A stretch of 64,000 nucleotides of DNA, taken from assembly GCA_025463305.1 (NCBI GenBank), contig JAOBWK010000029.1, positions 1-64,000 of the forward strand, written 5' to 3'. The notes under the pieces are model-generated. The model worked only from the letters and a program-made list of their open reading frames with translations. It was not told where the DNA came from and ran no database searches. Made by a program: the position numbers and the translations under genes. Origin of the DNA: Ilumatobacteraceae bacterium (GTDB lineage Bacteria; Actinomycetota; Acidimicrobiia; Acidimicrobiales; Ilumatobacteraceae). This document shows, one piece after another, positions 24,357-32,989 of this stretch. The first letter of the stretch is position 1, and the number at the start of each line of letters is the position of its first letter.

Positions 24357-25493
24357 TCAGCCTTCGAACAGACCGGCGATCTTGGTGGCGGCATCTCGCT
24401 TCACGACCTGGGGGACGTGGGAGTAGATGTCGAGGGTGACGTTGATGGAGCTGTGGCCGAGTTGCTCTTGCACGATCTTCGGGTGGACGCCGGCTTGCAG
24501 CGACAGCGTCGCCATCGTGTGGCGGAGGTCGTGGAGGCGGATGGCCGGCACGTCCGCTCGCTTGCAGGCGCGGACGAACATCGCATAAATGCTCTGCGGG
24601 TGGTAAGGCTTGCCCACCTCGTCGACGAACACGTAGCCGGTGTCGACCCATGCCGGACCGACGGCGACGCGCTCGAGGCGCTGGCGCTTGCGGTGCTCGG
24701 TGAGGACGGCGACGGTTGAGTCGGCGAGCTGCAGTTGGCGTTGGCTCTTGCCCTTCGGCTTGATCGCGACGACCTCGTAGTTCGCGGTCGTGCGCTGCTG
24801 CGCAACGGTGAGCGTGCCGCCGGCGAGGTCGATGTCCTTCCATCGCAATCCGGCGAGCTCGCCGCGGCGCATGCCGGTGTGCATCGCCAACGTCCAGAGC
24901 GCGATGAGCCGTTCGTCGGCGACGGCGGTGAGGAACGCGACGGATTGCTCGGCAGTCCACGCGGTCATCTCCGGGCCGTTCGCTCGCGGGGCGCGCACGC
25001 CGGTGAGTGGGTTGAACGAGATGAGGTTCCAGCGGACGGCGTCGGCCATTGCGCGATGGAGGACGCGGTGGCAGAGCTGGACGGTGCGTGAGGAGAGGGG
25101 CCGGCCGTTCTTGCCGCCGTGATCGAGCAGCGTGGCGTGCCACGGCTTGATGTGGATCGGTGCCAGCTCGACCAACCGCTTCGATCCGAGGTGCGGGACG
25201 ATGTACTGCTCGACCATCTGCTTGTAGCTGATCCACGCGGTGATCTGAACCTCGGTCCGCACGCCCTCGACCCAGACCGTGAGGAAGTCGGCGAGGGTCG
25301 TGCGCGACGGCGCGATGTACGTTCCGCGCTGCACGCCGGTGAGCGCTTCGTTCAGCGCGGCTTGCGCCTCCTTCTTCGTGGCGAAGCCGGCGACCTGTTT
25401 CTGGGCGCGCTTGCCGGTGGAATCGAGACCGAGATCGAGCCGGTAGCTCCAGGTGCCTCCGGCCGTCCGGGGCTTCCGAACCGTGCCTTTCAC
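24357..25493 (-). CDS. int: Tyrosine recombinase/integrase
   Basis: About 378 residues. An N-terminal arm-binding domain (KGTVRKPRTAGGTWSYRLDL) is followed by a SAM-like core-binding domain (LADFLTVWVEG) and the catalytic domain. The active site reads TGMRRGELAGLRW (Arg), IRLHDLRHTMATL (His-x-x-Arg) and GHSSINVTLDIYSH (His and nucleophilic Tyr). It catalyses integration into and excision from tRNA-Thr. The GTG at 25493 starts the domain; the frame continues to 25544 through the GTGGACAC repeats. The gene lies 122 bp from the tRNA and points away from it. Confidence 0.93.
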   Translation of the reverse strand: MKGTVRKPRTAGGTWSYRLDLGLDSTGKRAQKQVAGFATKKEAQAALNEALTGVQRGTYIAPSRTTLADFLTVWVEGVRTEVQITAWISYKQMVEQYIVPHLGSKRLVELAPIHIKPWHATLLDHGGKNGRPLSSRTVQLCHRVLHRAMADAVRWNLISFNPLTGVRAPRANGPEMTAWTAEQSVAFLTAVADERLIALWTLAMHTGMRRGELAGLRWKDIDLAGGTLTVAQQRTTANYEVVAIKPKGKSQRQLQLADSTVAVLTEHRKRQRLERVAVGPAWVDTGYVFVDEVGKPYHPQSIYAMFVRACKRADVPAIRLHDLRHTMATLSLQAGVHPKIVQEQLGHSSINVTLDIYSHVPQVVKRDAATKIAGLFEG

Positions 25494-25525
25494 TCCCGAC
25501 AGAGTACATCGCGCCTGATGAATCC

Positions 25526-25544
25526 GTGGACACTTTGTGGACAC
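25526..25544 (+). promoter_or_regulatory. Paired GTGGACAC motif, right arm
   Basis: GTGGACAC-TTT-GTGGACAC, identical in octamer and spacing to the left pair at 9495-9513. It lies just upstream of the integrase start, so integrase bound here could also repress its own promoter. Confidence 0.6.
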
Positions 25545-25614
25545 GGAGCCGTTTTGACGGTCTCAGCTGCCGGTATCGTGAGACCTCAATAGCTTCTGAA
25601 CTGGGCAAACAATG

Positions 25615-25658
25615 GAGCCGGGTGCGAGGATCGAACTCGCCACCTCATGATTACAAGT
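25615..25658. repeat. Right attachment site (attR) inside tRNA-Thr
   Basis: Matches 9334-9377 with a single mismatch. Because the repeat reaches from the discriminator base to the anticodon loop, integration leaves the tRNA gene intact. Confidence 0.88.
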
Positions 25659-25688
25659 CAAGTGCTCTACCAACTGAGCTAACCCGGC
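25616..25688 (-). tRNA. tRNA-Thr (anticodon TGT)
   Basis: A 73-nt cloverleaf on the minus strand. The acceptor GCCGGGT pairs with ACCCGGC. The D arm contains AGCTCAGTTGGTAGAGC, the anticodon loop CTTGTAA reads TGT, and the T arm is GCGAGTTCGATCCTCGC. CCA is not encoded. It is the integration target of the element to its left. Confidence 0.93.
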
Positions 25689-25742
25689 GGGGTGTCGGGA
25701 AATGGTAGAGGACGAGCCGCGGCAAAACCTACGGGCGCCGGG

Positions 25743-26807
25743 TCAGGCCTCGGCGACGAGCTCGAGGGTGCCGAGGTCGCGGATGGCGGCGCAGGAGCGG
25801 CGGGCCATGGTGAGGAACATCTCGTCGGATGCTGGGGTCGGCTCGCTGGAGGCGAACATGCAGCCGAGCACGGTGATCATCGGTCCCTGGACCTGGCCGA
25901 ACCGGTAGTCCTCGAAGCACTCGGCCTCGGAGTAGGCGGCGACGCCGAGGTCGCGCAGCGCACTCACGTATGTCGCGATGAGGTCGTGCTCGTGTGCGCG
26001 GCGCACCTCGACCTCGATGCTGTTGCCGAGGAAGTAGGCGACGTCGCGCGACGGTGGCGCGGCCGAGACGGTCTGCCAGTCGAGCACCGCCACACCGTCA
26101 CCCTCGATCGGGAACATCAGGTTGTCGAGGCGGTAGTCGCCGTGCGACACGGTGAACGGGCGGGGGCGGGCGATCTGCCAGCGGCCGAGCAGGGCGCCGA
26201 CGTCGCGGATGATCTGCGACTCCGTGGCGTCGAGTGCCGCGCTGTAGCGGTCGGTGAACTGAGCGGCCATGTCGGAGTAGATCGCGCCGAGGAAGTCGGC
26301 GACCCCTGCGTCGGGCGGGGCGAGGAAGTCGATCTCGAGGAGGGCCGGATCGTTCCAGCGCGGCGCATGGAGTCCGGCGAGGTTGCGCAGCGCGTCGTGC
26401 GCCTGGGCGACGGAGCAGCCGTGCTTCTGCACGCCGGGCACGGCCGGCGCGAGGTCGTCGAGCAGGAGCGAGAAGGTGAGCGTGTCGTCGGCGATGGCCG
26501 CGTGCCAGCAGCGTGGAGTCCGGACCGCGACGGTGCTGGCGATCGTCGCGTAGAAGCCGACCTCTTTGACGAAGCCGCCGGACACGCGCTGGCGGACCGC
26601 TTCGTCACCCGTGGCGAGCTTGACGATGAACGAGCCCGGGCCATCGCCGCCGACGTACGTGGGGACGACGCGGTAGCTCGCGCCGATCTGTCCCGTGCCG
26701 ACGCGTGTGGAGTGCAGGCTGCAGACCTCGACATCGAGGTCGGCCTCCCGAAGGCGATCAGTGAGCCATCGCGGCGTCACGTCGTCGATGTCGGCGGCAA
26801 CGGACAT
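25743..26807 (-). CDS. Aminoglycoside-phosphotransferase-fold kinase
   Basis: A 354-residue protein kinase-fold phosphotransferase of the APH/ecdysteroid-kinase-like group, cytosolic. The catalytic loop is VSHGDYRLDNLMF (Brenner's motif, HGD..LDN) and the metal-binding motif is VLDWQTVS. FIVKLATGDE holds the ATP-binding lysine. Members in soil actinobacteria are often found with acyl-CoA dehydrogenase genes, but none is adjacent. The substrate is unknown and resistance should not be assumed. The ATG at 26807 has TACCAT 6 nt upstream. Divergent from the monooxygenase gene. Confidence 0.85.
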   Translation of the reverse strand: MSVAADIDDVTPRWLTDRLREADLDVEVCSLHSTRVGTGQIGASYRVVPTYVGGDGPGSFIVKLATGDEAVRQRVSGGFVKEVGFYATIASTVAVRTPRCWHAAIADDTLTFSLLLDDLAPAVPGVQKHGCSVAQAHDALRNLAGLHAPRWNDPALLEIDFLAPPDAGVADFLGAIYSDMAAQFTDRYSAALDATESQIIRDVGALLGRWQIARPRPFTVSHGDYRLDNLMFPIEGDGVAVLDWQTVSAAPPSRDVAYFLGNSIEVEVRRAHEHDLIATYVSALRDLGVAAYSEAECFEDYRFGQVQGPMITVLGCMFASSEPTPASDEMFLTMARRSCAAIRDLGTLELVAEA

Positions 26808-26813
26808 CGGCGC

Positions 26814-26819
26814 ATGGTA
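26814..26819 (-). promoter_or_regulatory. Leaderless -10 element of the kinase gene
   Basis: TACCAT on the minus strand, 6 nt before the ATG at 26807. Confidence 0.55.
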
Positions 26820-26865
26820 GCCACGGCCGTCCCGGCGGCCCGGTACGGACGGGGGCGGGCCGGTC

Positions 26866-26871
26866 TACAGT
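26866..26871 (+). promoter_or_regulatory. Leaderless -10 element of the monooxygenase gene
   Basis: TACAGT-CGCCGG-ATG, fixing the start at 26878. It and the kinase -10 are divergent, 46 bp apart. Confidence 0.6.
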
Positions 26872-26877
26872 CGCCGG

Positions 26878-28206
26878 ATGTCCCCCCGGCGCACCGACAT
26901 GATGAACCTCGTCGCGTTCTTGATGATGCCGACGAGCCACCACCACGGCGCGTGGCGGCATCCTGCATCGGAGCTGAACTTCGACGAGACCGCGTACTAC
27001 ACGACGACCGCGCGGATCCTCGAGGACGCGAAGTGGGACATGCTGTTCATGCCCGACGTGCTCACCGTGTACGGCAACTATCGCGGCGCCTTCGACACGA
27101 CGGTGCGCCATGGCGGGCAGGGTGCGATGTCGCTCGATCCGGTCGTCATCGCGTCGTGTGTGGCCGCGGTGACGAGCCACCTCGGCATCGGCGTCACGCA
27201 GTCGGCCTCGTTCATCGCACCGTTCCAGCTGGCCCGCTCGCTCGCCACCCTCGATCTCGTCAGCGGCGGCCGCGCGGCATGGAACGTGGTGATGTCGGTG
27301 AGTGATGCGGAAGCGCAGAACTTCGGCATGCCGACGATGCAGGATCGCCAGCTGCGCTACGACCGCGGCGACGAAGTGGTGGAGCTCGTCCAGCAGCTGT
27401 GGCGCAGCTGGGAGCCCGACGCGATCGTGCGCGACAAGGAGCGCGGCATCTTCGCCGACCCCGACAAGGTGCGCTACATCGACTTCGCCGGCACGTGGGT
27501 GAGCTCGCGCGGTCCGCTCGGGGTGCCGCCGTCGAAGCAGGGCAGCCCCGTCATCATGCAGGCCGGCTCCTCGCCGCGTGGCAAGCAGTTCGCGGCGCGA
27601 TGGGGCGAGGTCGTCTTCACCTTGCAGCACACCGTCGAGGACATGCGCGAGTACTACGCGCAGATCAAGTCCGAGGTGGCCGACGCCGGGCGTGATCCCG
27701 ATCACTGCCGGATCCTGCCGGCGATCCAGTGCATCGTCGGCGAGTCGGAGTCCGAGGCGCGCGAGAAGCTGCAGTACCTCGACTCACTCATCGATCCGGA
27801 AGTTGCACTTGCAACGATGAGCCTCCACGTCGGCCAGGACCTGTCGTCCGCCGACCCGGATTCACCGGTCGAGAACGTGCACGTCGAGCAGGGGTCGCGA
27901 GGTTCCTTCGACGTGATCCTCCAGGGCACCAAGGCCCACGGGCTCAGCCTCCGCGAGGCCGCGGTGCGGTTCGCGTCGAGCGAGCTGACGCCGCAGCTCG
28001 TCGGGACGGGCGAGCAGATCGCCGAGCAGATGCAGGCGATGTTCGAGACGCACGCGTGCGACGGCTTCGTCGTCACGCCGACGCACGTGCCCGGATCGTG
28101 GGCCGAAACGTCGGGCGCCGTGATCCCGGCGTTGCAGGCGCGCGGGCTGTTCCGCACCGAGTACGCGGGCAGCACCCTGCGCAGCCACTTCGGCCTGCCG
28201 CACTGA
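26878..28206 (+). CDS. NtaA/SnaA/DszA-type FMN-dependent monooxygenase
   Basis: A 442-residue flavin-dependent monooxygenase of the bacterial luciferase superfamily, NtaA subfamily (nitrilotriacetate, dimethylsulfide and pristinamycin enzymes). It needs reduced FMN from a separate reductase. Visible are HHHGAWRHP near the N-terminus, WDMLFMPDV, GLGVTQSASF-like TSHLGIGVTQSASFIAPF, GRAAWNVVMS and SPVIMQAGSSPRG. The last third holds FVVTPTHVPGSW. Length is normal. No flavin reductase gene is adjacent, so the substrate and partner are unknown. Confidence 0.9.
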   Translation: MSPRRTDMMNLVAFLMMPTSHHHGAWRHPASELNFDETAYYTTTARILEDAKWDMLFMPDVLTVYGNYRGAFDTTVRHGGQGAMSLDPVVIASCVAAVTSHLGIGVTQSASFIAPFQLARSLATLDLVSGGRAAWNVVMSVSDAEAQNFGMPTMQDRQLRYDRGDEVVELVQQLWRSWEPDAIVRDKERGIFADPDKVRYIDFAGTWVSSRGPLGVPPSKQGSPVIMQAGSSPRGKQFAARWGEVVFTLQHTVEDMREYYAQIKSEVADAGRDPDHCRILPAIQCIVGESESEAREKLQYLDSLIDPEVALATMSLHVGQDLSSADPDSPVENVHVEQGSRGSFDVILQGTKAHGLSLREAAVRFASSELTPQLVGTGEQIAEQMQAMFETHACDGFVVTPTHVPGSWAETSGAVIPALQARGLFRTEYAGSTLRSHFGLPH

Positions 28207-28238
28207 CGCCGCATCGAGGCCGGCGGGCGGGCTGAGCG

Positions 28239-29867
28239 TCAGCGGAGACGGAACCGGCGCAGCATCGATCCGACGAACGCAACCGGATCGATCCGGGGGC
28301 TCGCCGGCTTCCCGCTGAGGCGTGCCTCCAGCGCGTCGACGTCGCAGTCGCCGTCGATCACGAACTCGTCCTTCGCGATGCCGTCGATGGTGGTGACATC
28401 GGCAGCCTCGATCGACACACCTTCGTCGGCGAACCACCGGCAGACCGCAGCGAGCAACCCCAGCCCGTCGGGCGCGGTGACGCGCACCATCGTCGTACCG
28501 GTGCCGTGTGCGGTGCGCGTGACCGTGGCGCGCTCGGACGGCACGAACGTGGGCTCTGGAGCGCCGGCAGTGGCCATCGACTGCAGGCGTGCACCGATGG
28601 TGGCCCACCGATCCGCGTCGAACTCGGTGGTCGAATGCACGGTCACGGCGTGGAGCGCGAGGCGCTGTTCAGGCCAGGTGGTGGCAGAGGCGGCGATGAT
28701 CGACACGCCTTCGTCGGCGAGCGTCGCGGCGGTGTCGGCGAGCAGGCCGGACCGATCGGAGGCCACCACCGTCAGGCGGAACGTGTTCGTGCCGGCGATC
28801 TGGCGGGCGACGGCGCGCACCTCACCGGGCCGCAGGCGCGGATGGCACAGCGCGAGGTCGGCGGCCAGCACGGCGGGTGCTTCGCTCAGGACCCACAGCG
28901 GCGACACGCCGTCGAGCAGCCGGTTGGCCACCTTCGCCGGCACGGTGGTGCTGGCCAGCAGATCGCGCAGCTGTGACGTGTTCGCCGCAGCGACCTGCAT
29001 CCCGTGCTGCGCGCCCTGCACGTGGATGACGTTGTCGAGCACCTCGCCGAACACGTCGGGGTTGGCGAGCAGCCACGAGTGGCCGCCGTGCACGACGTGG
29101 CCGTCGGTGCCGAACGTGGAGCAGAACGTGTCGAACGCCGACATCGGGATGACGCCGTCGTGGTCGCTCCACAGCACGAGCACCGGCAGCTTGCGTTCGG
29201 CCAGCACGGCCATCTCCGAGGTCAGGTCGGCGGACAGCGCGAGCAAGCCCGCCTGCAGTACGCCGAGCGGGTTGTGGATCGCGTTCTCCATGAACATCCG
29301 CTGCACCATCGTCGTGGTGGCGAGCCCTTCGGGACCGGGTCGCAGGGCCGTGATGAGCGGGCCGACGAGGTTGCCCCAACGGAGCTCGCCGATCCGCCGG
29401 CGGGCGTTGGCGAGCAGCCAGCGCGGGTCGCCGACGGAGTTGACGAGCACGAGGTAGCGGACGTGGGCGGCGTGATCGTGGGCGAACTTGGTGGCCACGC
29501 CGCCACCGAAGCTGTGCCCGAGGACGAGGACCGGCTCGTCGACCCCGACGGCCTCGAGGAACTGCGCGACCCAATCGGCGTAGCCGGCGATGGTGCGCTG
29601 GGACCACGGAAGGTCGGCCGTGCCGCCGAAGCCGGGCAACGACGGCGCCAGGACGCGGCACCCGCGCTCGGTGAGCCGGCGCAGCGAGCGCTCGTAGGCG
29701 CGGTGGTCGAGCCCCCAGCCGTGCAGGAACAGCACGGGCAGTCCGCGGCCCCCGCTCGCGTACACCGCGGGACGACCGCCGACGATCACCTCCTGCGACA
29801 CGAGGTGGTCGGCGCGACGGAGCGTGCGTGGGCGCTGTGGTGCGTCGGCGGTGCTCCTCGCTTCCAT
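28239..29867 (-). CDS. Alpha/beta hydrolase fused to two ACT domains
   Basis: 542 residues. The first about 290 are an alpha/beta hydrolase: oxyanion region FLHGWGLDHRAYERSL, nucleophile elbow VLGHSFGGG, acid in LWSDHDG and catalytic His in HGGHSWLL. After a linker come two ACT domains (LTVVASDRSGLLADTAATLA and MVRVTAPDGLGLLAAVCRWF) of the type found in GlnD, which bind amino acids or other small ligands. The arrangement suggests a ligand-controlled hydrolase; the ligand is unknown. The ATG at 29867 is set by TACCGT 6 nt upstream. Confidence 0.85.
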   Translation of the reverse strand: MEARSTADAPQRPRTLRRADHLVSQEVIVGGRPAVYASGGRGLPVLFLHGWGLDHRAYERSLRRLTERGCRVLAPSLPGFGGTADLPWSQRTIAGYADWVAQFLEAVGVDEPVLVLGHSFGGGVATKFAHDHAAHVRYLVLVNSVGDPRWLLANARRRIGELRWGNLVGPLITALRPGPEGLATTTMVQRMFMENAIHNPLGVLQAGLLALSADLTSEMAVLAERKLPVLVLWSDHDGVIPMSAFDTFCSTFGTDGHVVHGGHSWLLANPDVFGEVLDNVIHVQGAQHGMQVAAANTSQLRDLLASTTVPAKVANRLLDGVSPLWVLSEAPAVLAADLALCHPRLRPGEVRAVARQIAGTNTFRLTVVASDRSGLLADTAATLADEGVSIIAASATTWPEQRLALHAVTVHSTTEFDADRWATIGARLQSMATAGAPEPTFVPSERATVTRTAHGTGTTMVRVTAPDGLGLLAAVCRWFADEGVSIEAADVTTIDGIAKDEFVIDGDCDVDALEARLSGKPASPRIDPVAFVGSMLRRFRLR

Positions 29868-29873
29868 GGCCAG

Positions 29874-29879
29874 ACGGTA
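29874..29879 (-). promoter_or_regulatory. Leaderless -10 element of the hydrolase-ACT gene
   Basis: TACCGT-CTGGCC-ATG on the minus strand; excludes the longer open frame reaching 30035. Confidence 0.6.
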
Positions 29880-29934
29880 CCCGGTCGGTTGCCGTGGCGC
29901 CCGAGACGCCCGACCCGCCACTTCCGACGACTGG

Positions 29935-29940
29935 TATCGT
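29935..29940 (+). promoter_or_regulatory. Leaderless -10 element of the gene at 29947
   Basis: TATCGT-CGGCCG-ATG. Divergent from the hydrolase promoter 55 bp away. It would also transcribe the PEP carboxylase gene. Confidence 0.6.
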
Positions 29941-29946
29941 CGGCCG

Positions 29947-30294
29947 ATGTTCGACGAGCGGCGCATCCGCAAGCACGGTCTGCCGGGGAGAGCCACCGTC
30001 GTGTCGATGGACCGCCACTCGCAGGCGACCACCAACGACTACCAACGTTTCGACTACGTGCTCGATGTGCAGCCGGCCGACGGCGCGCCGTTCCGCGTCG
30101 AGATGCACGAGACGTTCCTCGCCGTCGGGGGCAAGCCGCAGGCGTACGACGTGGTCGCCGTGAAGTACGACGCGAAGAGCCACGAGACCGTCTTCGATCT
30201 CACCGGTGATCCGCGCTACGACCTCGAGGCGATGAAGGCGCAGACGCTGCAGCTGCGCAAAGAGACCGCGGAGATGCGTGACGGACTCAGCTGA
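29947..30294 (+). CDS. Small conserved hypothetical protein
   Basis: A 115-residue soluble protein: a beta-rich front half (GLPGRATVVSMDRHSQ, FDYVLDVQPADG, VVAVKYDAKSHETVF) and an amphipathic C-terminal helix (AQTLQLRKETAEMRDGL). It resembles the small beta-barrel proteins of actinobacteria that carry a PGRATV segment; function unknown. Its 3' end overlaps the PEP carboxylase start by 17 bp, so the two are likely translated from one message. Confidence 0.65.
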   Translation: MFDERRIRKHGLPGRATVVSMDRHSQATTNDYQRFDYVLDVQPADGAPFRVEMHETFLAVGGKPQAYDVVAVKYDAKSHETVFDLTGDPRYDLEAMKAQTLQLRKETAEMRDGLS

Positions 30295-32980
30295 CCGACT
30301 GCTCCTCGACGACATCCGGTTGCTGGGGCGGTTGCTCGGCGAGGTCGTGCGCGATCAGGCGGGCGACGAGATGTACGCGTTGGTCGAGGCGGTACGGCGG
30401 GCATCGGTCCTCGCGCATCGGGAAGGCCACGCCGCACTGACCAGCCTCGATCCGCTGCTGGTTGGCGCGCCCATCGACCACGCGCTCGAGGTGATCCGCG
30501 CCTTCTCGTGGTTCTCGCTGCTGGCCAACATCGCCGAGGACGTCCGCCAGCGGATCGGTCGCTCGGATCGTCCGGCGCGGGGCACGCTCCGCGACACCGT
30601 CGCCCGTCTGGCCGCCGAGCACGACGCCGCGACGATGGCTCCGGTGCTCGAGGCGCTGTGGGTCAGCCCGGTCATCACCGCGCACCCGACCGAGGTGCGC
30701 CGCAAGACCGTGCTGTCGATCCGCCACAACATCGTCGAGTTGCTCGTCGACCGTGGCCGCGTCGGTGAGGACGTTCATGACCGCGACCGGATCGAGGCGG
30801 CGTTGCGCGTCGAGGTGCTGCTGCTCTGGCAGACGGCGATCCTGCGGTTGTCGAAGCTGCGCGTGCGCGACGAGGCGAACGAGGCGCTGGGCTACTACCC
30901 GCTCTCGCTGTTCGAGGCGATCGGCGGGCTCCAGCGCGATGCCGAGGCGATGCTCGCGGCGACGTGGCCGGCCGCGCTCGACGTCTCGCACCCGCTCGTG
31001 CCGATGGGATCGTGGATCGGCGGCGACCGCGACGGCAACCCGTTCGTCACCGCCGACGAGCTGCGCTACGCGTTGCGGCGTCAGGCCGACGTCGCGATCG
31101 CGCACCACCTCGACGGTCTCGCCCGGCTCGGCCGCGAGCTGAGTATCTCGTCACGGCTGGTCGACCCGACGCCGCCGTTGCTCGCCCTCGCCGACGCGTC
31201 GCTCGACGACTCGCCCTTCCGTGCCGACGAACCGTATCGGCGGGCGTTGCGCGGGATGTACGCACGCCTCGCGGCCACCGCGCTCGAGCTCGTCGGACAG
31301 GTGCCTGGACCGGAGCCGCACGCCCGCCTCGCCCCGTACGCGCACCCCGACGAGCTGATCGCCGACCTCGATGTGGTCGTCGAATCCCTGCGTTCGCACG
31401 GCGCCGGCACTCTTGTCACCGAACGCGTCGAGCCGGTTCGGCGCAGTGTGGTGCTGTTCGGTTTTCACCTCTGTACGCTCGACCTGCGCCAGAACTCGGC
31501 CGTGCACGAGGTGGTGGTGGCCGAGCTCGTGGCGGCGGCCCGGGTGCACGACGACTACCTCGCCCTCGACGAGCCGTCGCGTGTGGCGCTGCTCGCCGGC
31601 GAGCTGGAGTCGCCGCGGCCGCTCCGCCTGCCGGGTGCGTCGACGACGGAGCGCACCTCGGGCGAGCTCGCCATCTTCGTCTCCGCCGCGGATGGCATCC
31701 GCGAGCTCGGTCCGCGGGCGATCAGCCAGTACGTCATCTCCAAGGCCGAGTCGGTCAGCGACGTGCTCGAGGTGGCGGTGCTGCTGCGCGAGGTCGGCCT
31801 CGCCGGAGCGCTCGACATCGTGCCCCTGTTCGAGACGATCGAGGACCTGCAGCGCGCCGGGACCACGCTGCGGGCCATGCTCGCGACTCCTGTGTACCGC
31901 GGGCTCGTCGACCGGCGCGGCCACCAGGAGGTCATGCTCGGCTACTCCGACAGCAACAAAGACGGTGGCTACCTCACTGCGAACTGGGCGCTGTACAGGG
32001 CCGAGCAGGACCTCGTCGCCGCGGCCGGTGACGCCGGCGTCCGCCTGCGGTTGTTCCACGGCCGTGGTGGCACGGTCGGTCGCGGTGGTGGCCCGAGCTT
32101 CGACGCCATCATCGCCCAGCCGGCGGGCACCGCCCAGGGCGCGCTCCGCTTGACCGAGCAGGGCGAGATGGTGGCCGCGCACTTCGCCGATCCCGTGCTG
32201 GCGCGCGATCACCTCGAGGCGCTGCTGGCGGCGACGCTGGAAGCGTCCGCGGCGTCCATCGGCGGGGCGCGCAGCCTGCCGCTTGCCGGCGACGAGGCGA
32301 TGGAGGAGCTGTCGGCCATCGCGTTCGACGCGTACCGCGGGCTCGTCTACGACACACCCCGGTTCGCCGAGTTCTTCCGCGAGCTGACGCCGCTCGGCGA
32401 GATCGCCGAGCTCAACGTCGGCAGCCGGCCGGCAGCCCGCACGCGGTCCGGTCGCATCGAGGACCTCCGCGCGATCCCCTGGGTGTTCAGCTGGAGCCAG
32501 TGCCGGCTGATGATCCCGGGTTGGTACGGCGCGGGCACCGCGTTCGAGACCTGGGCCGGTGACGACTCAGCGCGGCTGCGCACCCTGCGCGAGATGTACG
32601 CCGGCTGGCCGATGTTCCGCACCACGATCTCGAACATGGCGATGGTGCTCTCGAAGACCGACATGTCGATCGCCGAGCGGTACACCTCGCTCGTGCGTGA
32701 CGAGTCGTTGCGCGACGACGTGTTCTCGCGCATCCGGGCCGAGCACGAGCGCACGCTCGCCTGGGTGGCGACGATCACCGAGGACGAGTTGCTGGCCGAC
32801 AACCCGATCCTGCAGCGCAGCGTCCGCTACCGGTTCCCGTACCTCGATCCGATGCATCACCTCCAGGTCGAGCTGCTGCACCGCCACCGTGCCGGCGACG
32901 ACCCGGACGACGAGCTCGCTCGCCGCGGCATCCAGCTGACCATCAACGGCATCGCGACGGCCCTCCGCAACAGCGGCTGA
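30278..32980 (+). CDS. ppc: Phosphoenolpyruvate carboxylase
   Basis: A 900-residue cytosolic enzyme adding bicarbonate to PEP to give oxaloacetate, an anaplerotic step. Active-site blocks are present in order: TAHPTEVRRKT with the catalytic His, GSWIGGDRDGNPFVT, GYSDSNKDGGYLTANW and FHGRGGTVGRGGGP. The normal FSWSQCRLMIPGWYG and near-terminal blocks follow, and the C-terminus ends LTINGIATALRNSG, close to the usual NTG. Length is normal. The GTG at 30278 overlaps the upstream gene; no separate promoter is apparent. Confidence 0.96.
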   Translation: MTDSADRLLLDDIRLLGRLLGEVVRDQAGDEMYALVEAVRRASVLAHREGHAALTSLDPLLVGAPIDHALEVIRAFSWFSLLANIAEDVRQRIGRSDRPARGTLRDTVARLAAEHDAATMAPVLEALWVSPVITAHPTEVRRKTVLSIRHNIVELLVDRGRVGEDVHDRDRIEAALRVEVLLLWQTAILRLSKLRVRDEANEALGYYPLSLFEAIGGLQRDAEAMLAATWPAALDVSHPLVPMGSWIGGDRDGNPFVTADELRYALRRQADVAIAHHLDGLARLGRELSISSRLVDPTPPLLALADASLDDSPFRADEPYRRALRGMYARLAATALELVGQVPGPEPHARLAPYAHPDELIADLDVVVESLRSHGAGTLVTERVEPVRRSVVLFGFHLCTLDLRQNSAVHEVVVAELVAAARVHDDYLALDEPSRVALLAGELESPRPLRLPGASTTERTSGELAIFVSAADGIRELGPRAISQYVISKAESVSDVLEVAVLLREVGLAGALDIVPLFETIEDLQRAGTTLRAMLATPVYRGLVDRRGHQEVMLGYSDSNKDGGYLTANWALYRAEQDLVAAAGDAGVRLRLFHGRGGTVGRGGGPSFDAIIAQPAGTAQGALRLTEQGEMVAAHFADPVLARDHLEALLAATLEASAASIGGARSLPLAGDEAMEELSAIAFDAYRGLVYDTPRFAEFFRELTPLGEIAELNVGSRPAARTRSGRIEDLRAIPWVFSWSQCRLMIPGWYGAGTAFETWAGDDSARLRTLREMYAGWPMFRTTISNMAMVLSKTDMSIAERYTSLVRDESLRDDVFSRIRAEHERTLAWVATITEDELLADNPILQRSVRYRFPYLDPMHHLQVELLHRHRAGDDPDDELARRGIQLTINGIATALRNSG

Positions 32981-32989
32981 GCGCTTCGG

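Larger units (their letters stand above)
9334..25658. mobile_element. Integrative mobilizable element in tRNA-Thr
   Basis: About 16.3 kb bounded by 44-bp direct repeats that copy the 3' half of tRNA-Thr. Next to the intact tRNA is a tyrosine integrase. Inside are a helix-turn-helix protein, a MobF relaxase/helicase, two RHH-like regulators and cargo that looks defensive. No coupling protein, VirB4 or other type IV secretion component is present, so the element is mobilizable rather than self-transmissible. Parts of it (about 9.5-12 kb and 22.4-24.2 kb) are clearly more AT-rich than the chromosome around them, consistent with transfer from elsewhere. Confidence 0.88.

Noticed and set aside
25743..26807. 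Aminoglycoside resistance gene
   Set aside because: The phosphotransferase fold is broad and this copy is chromosomal, with no resistance context; only the kinase fold is supported.
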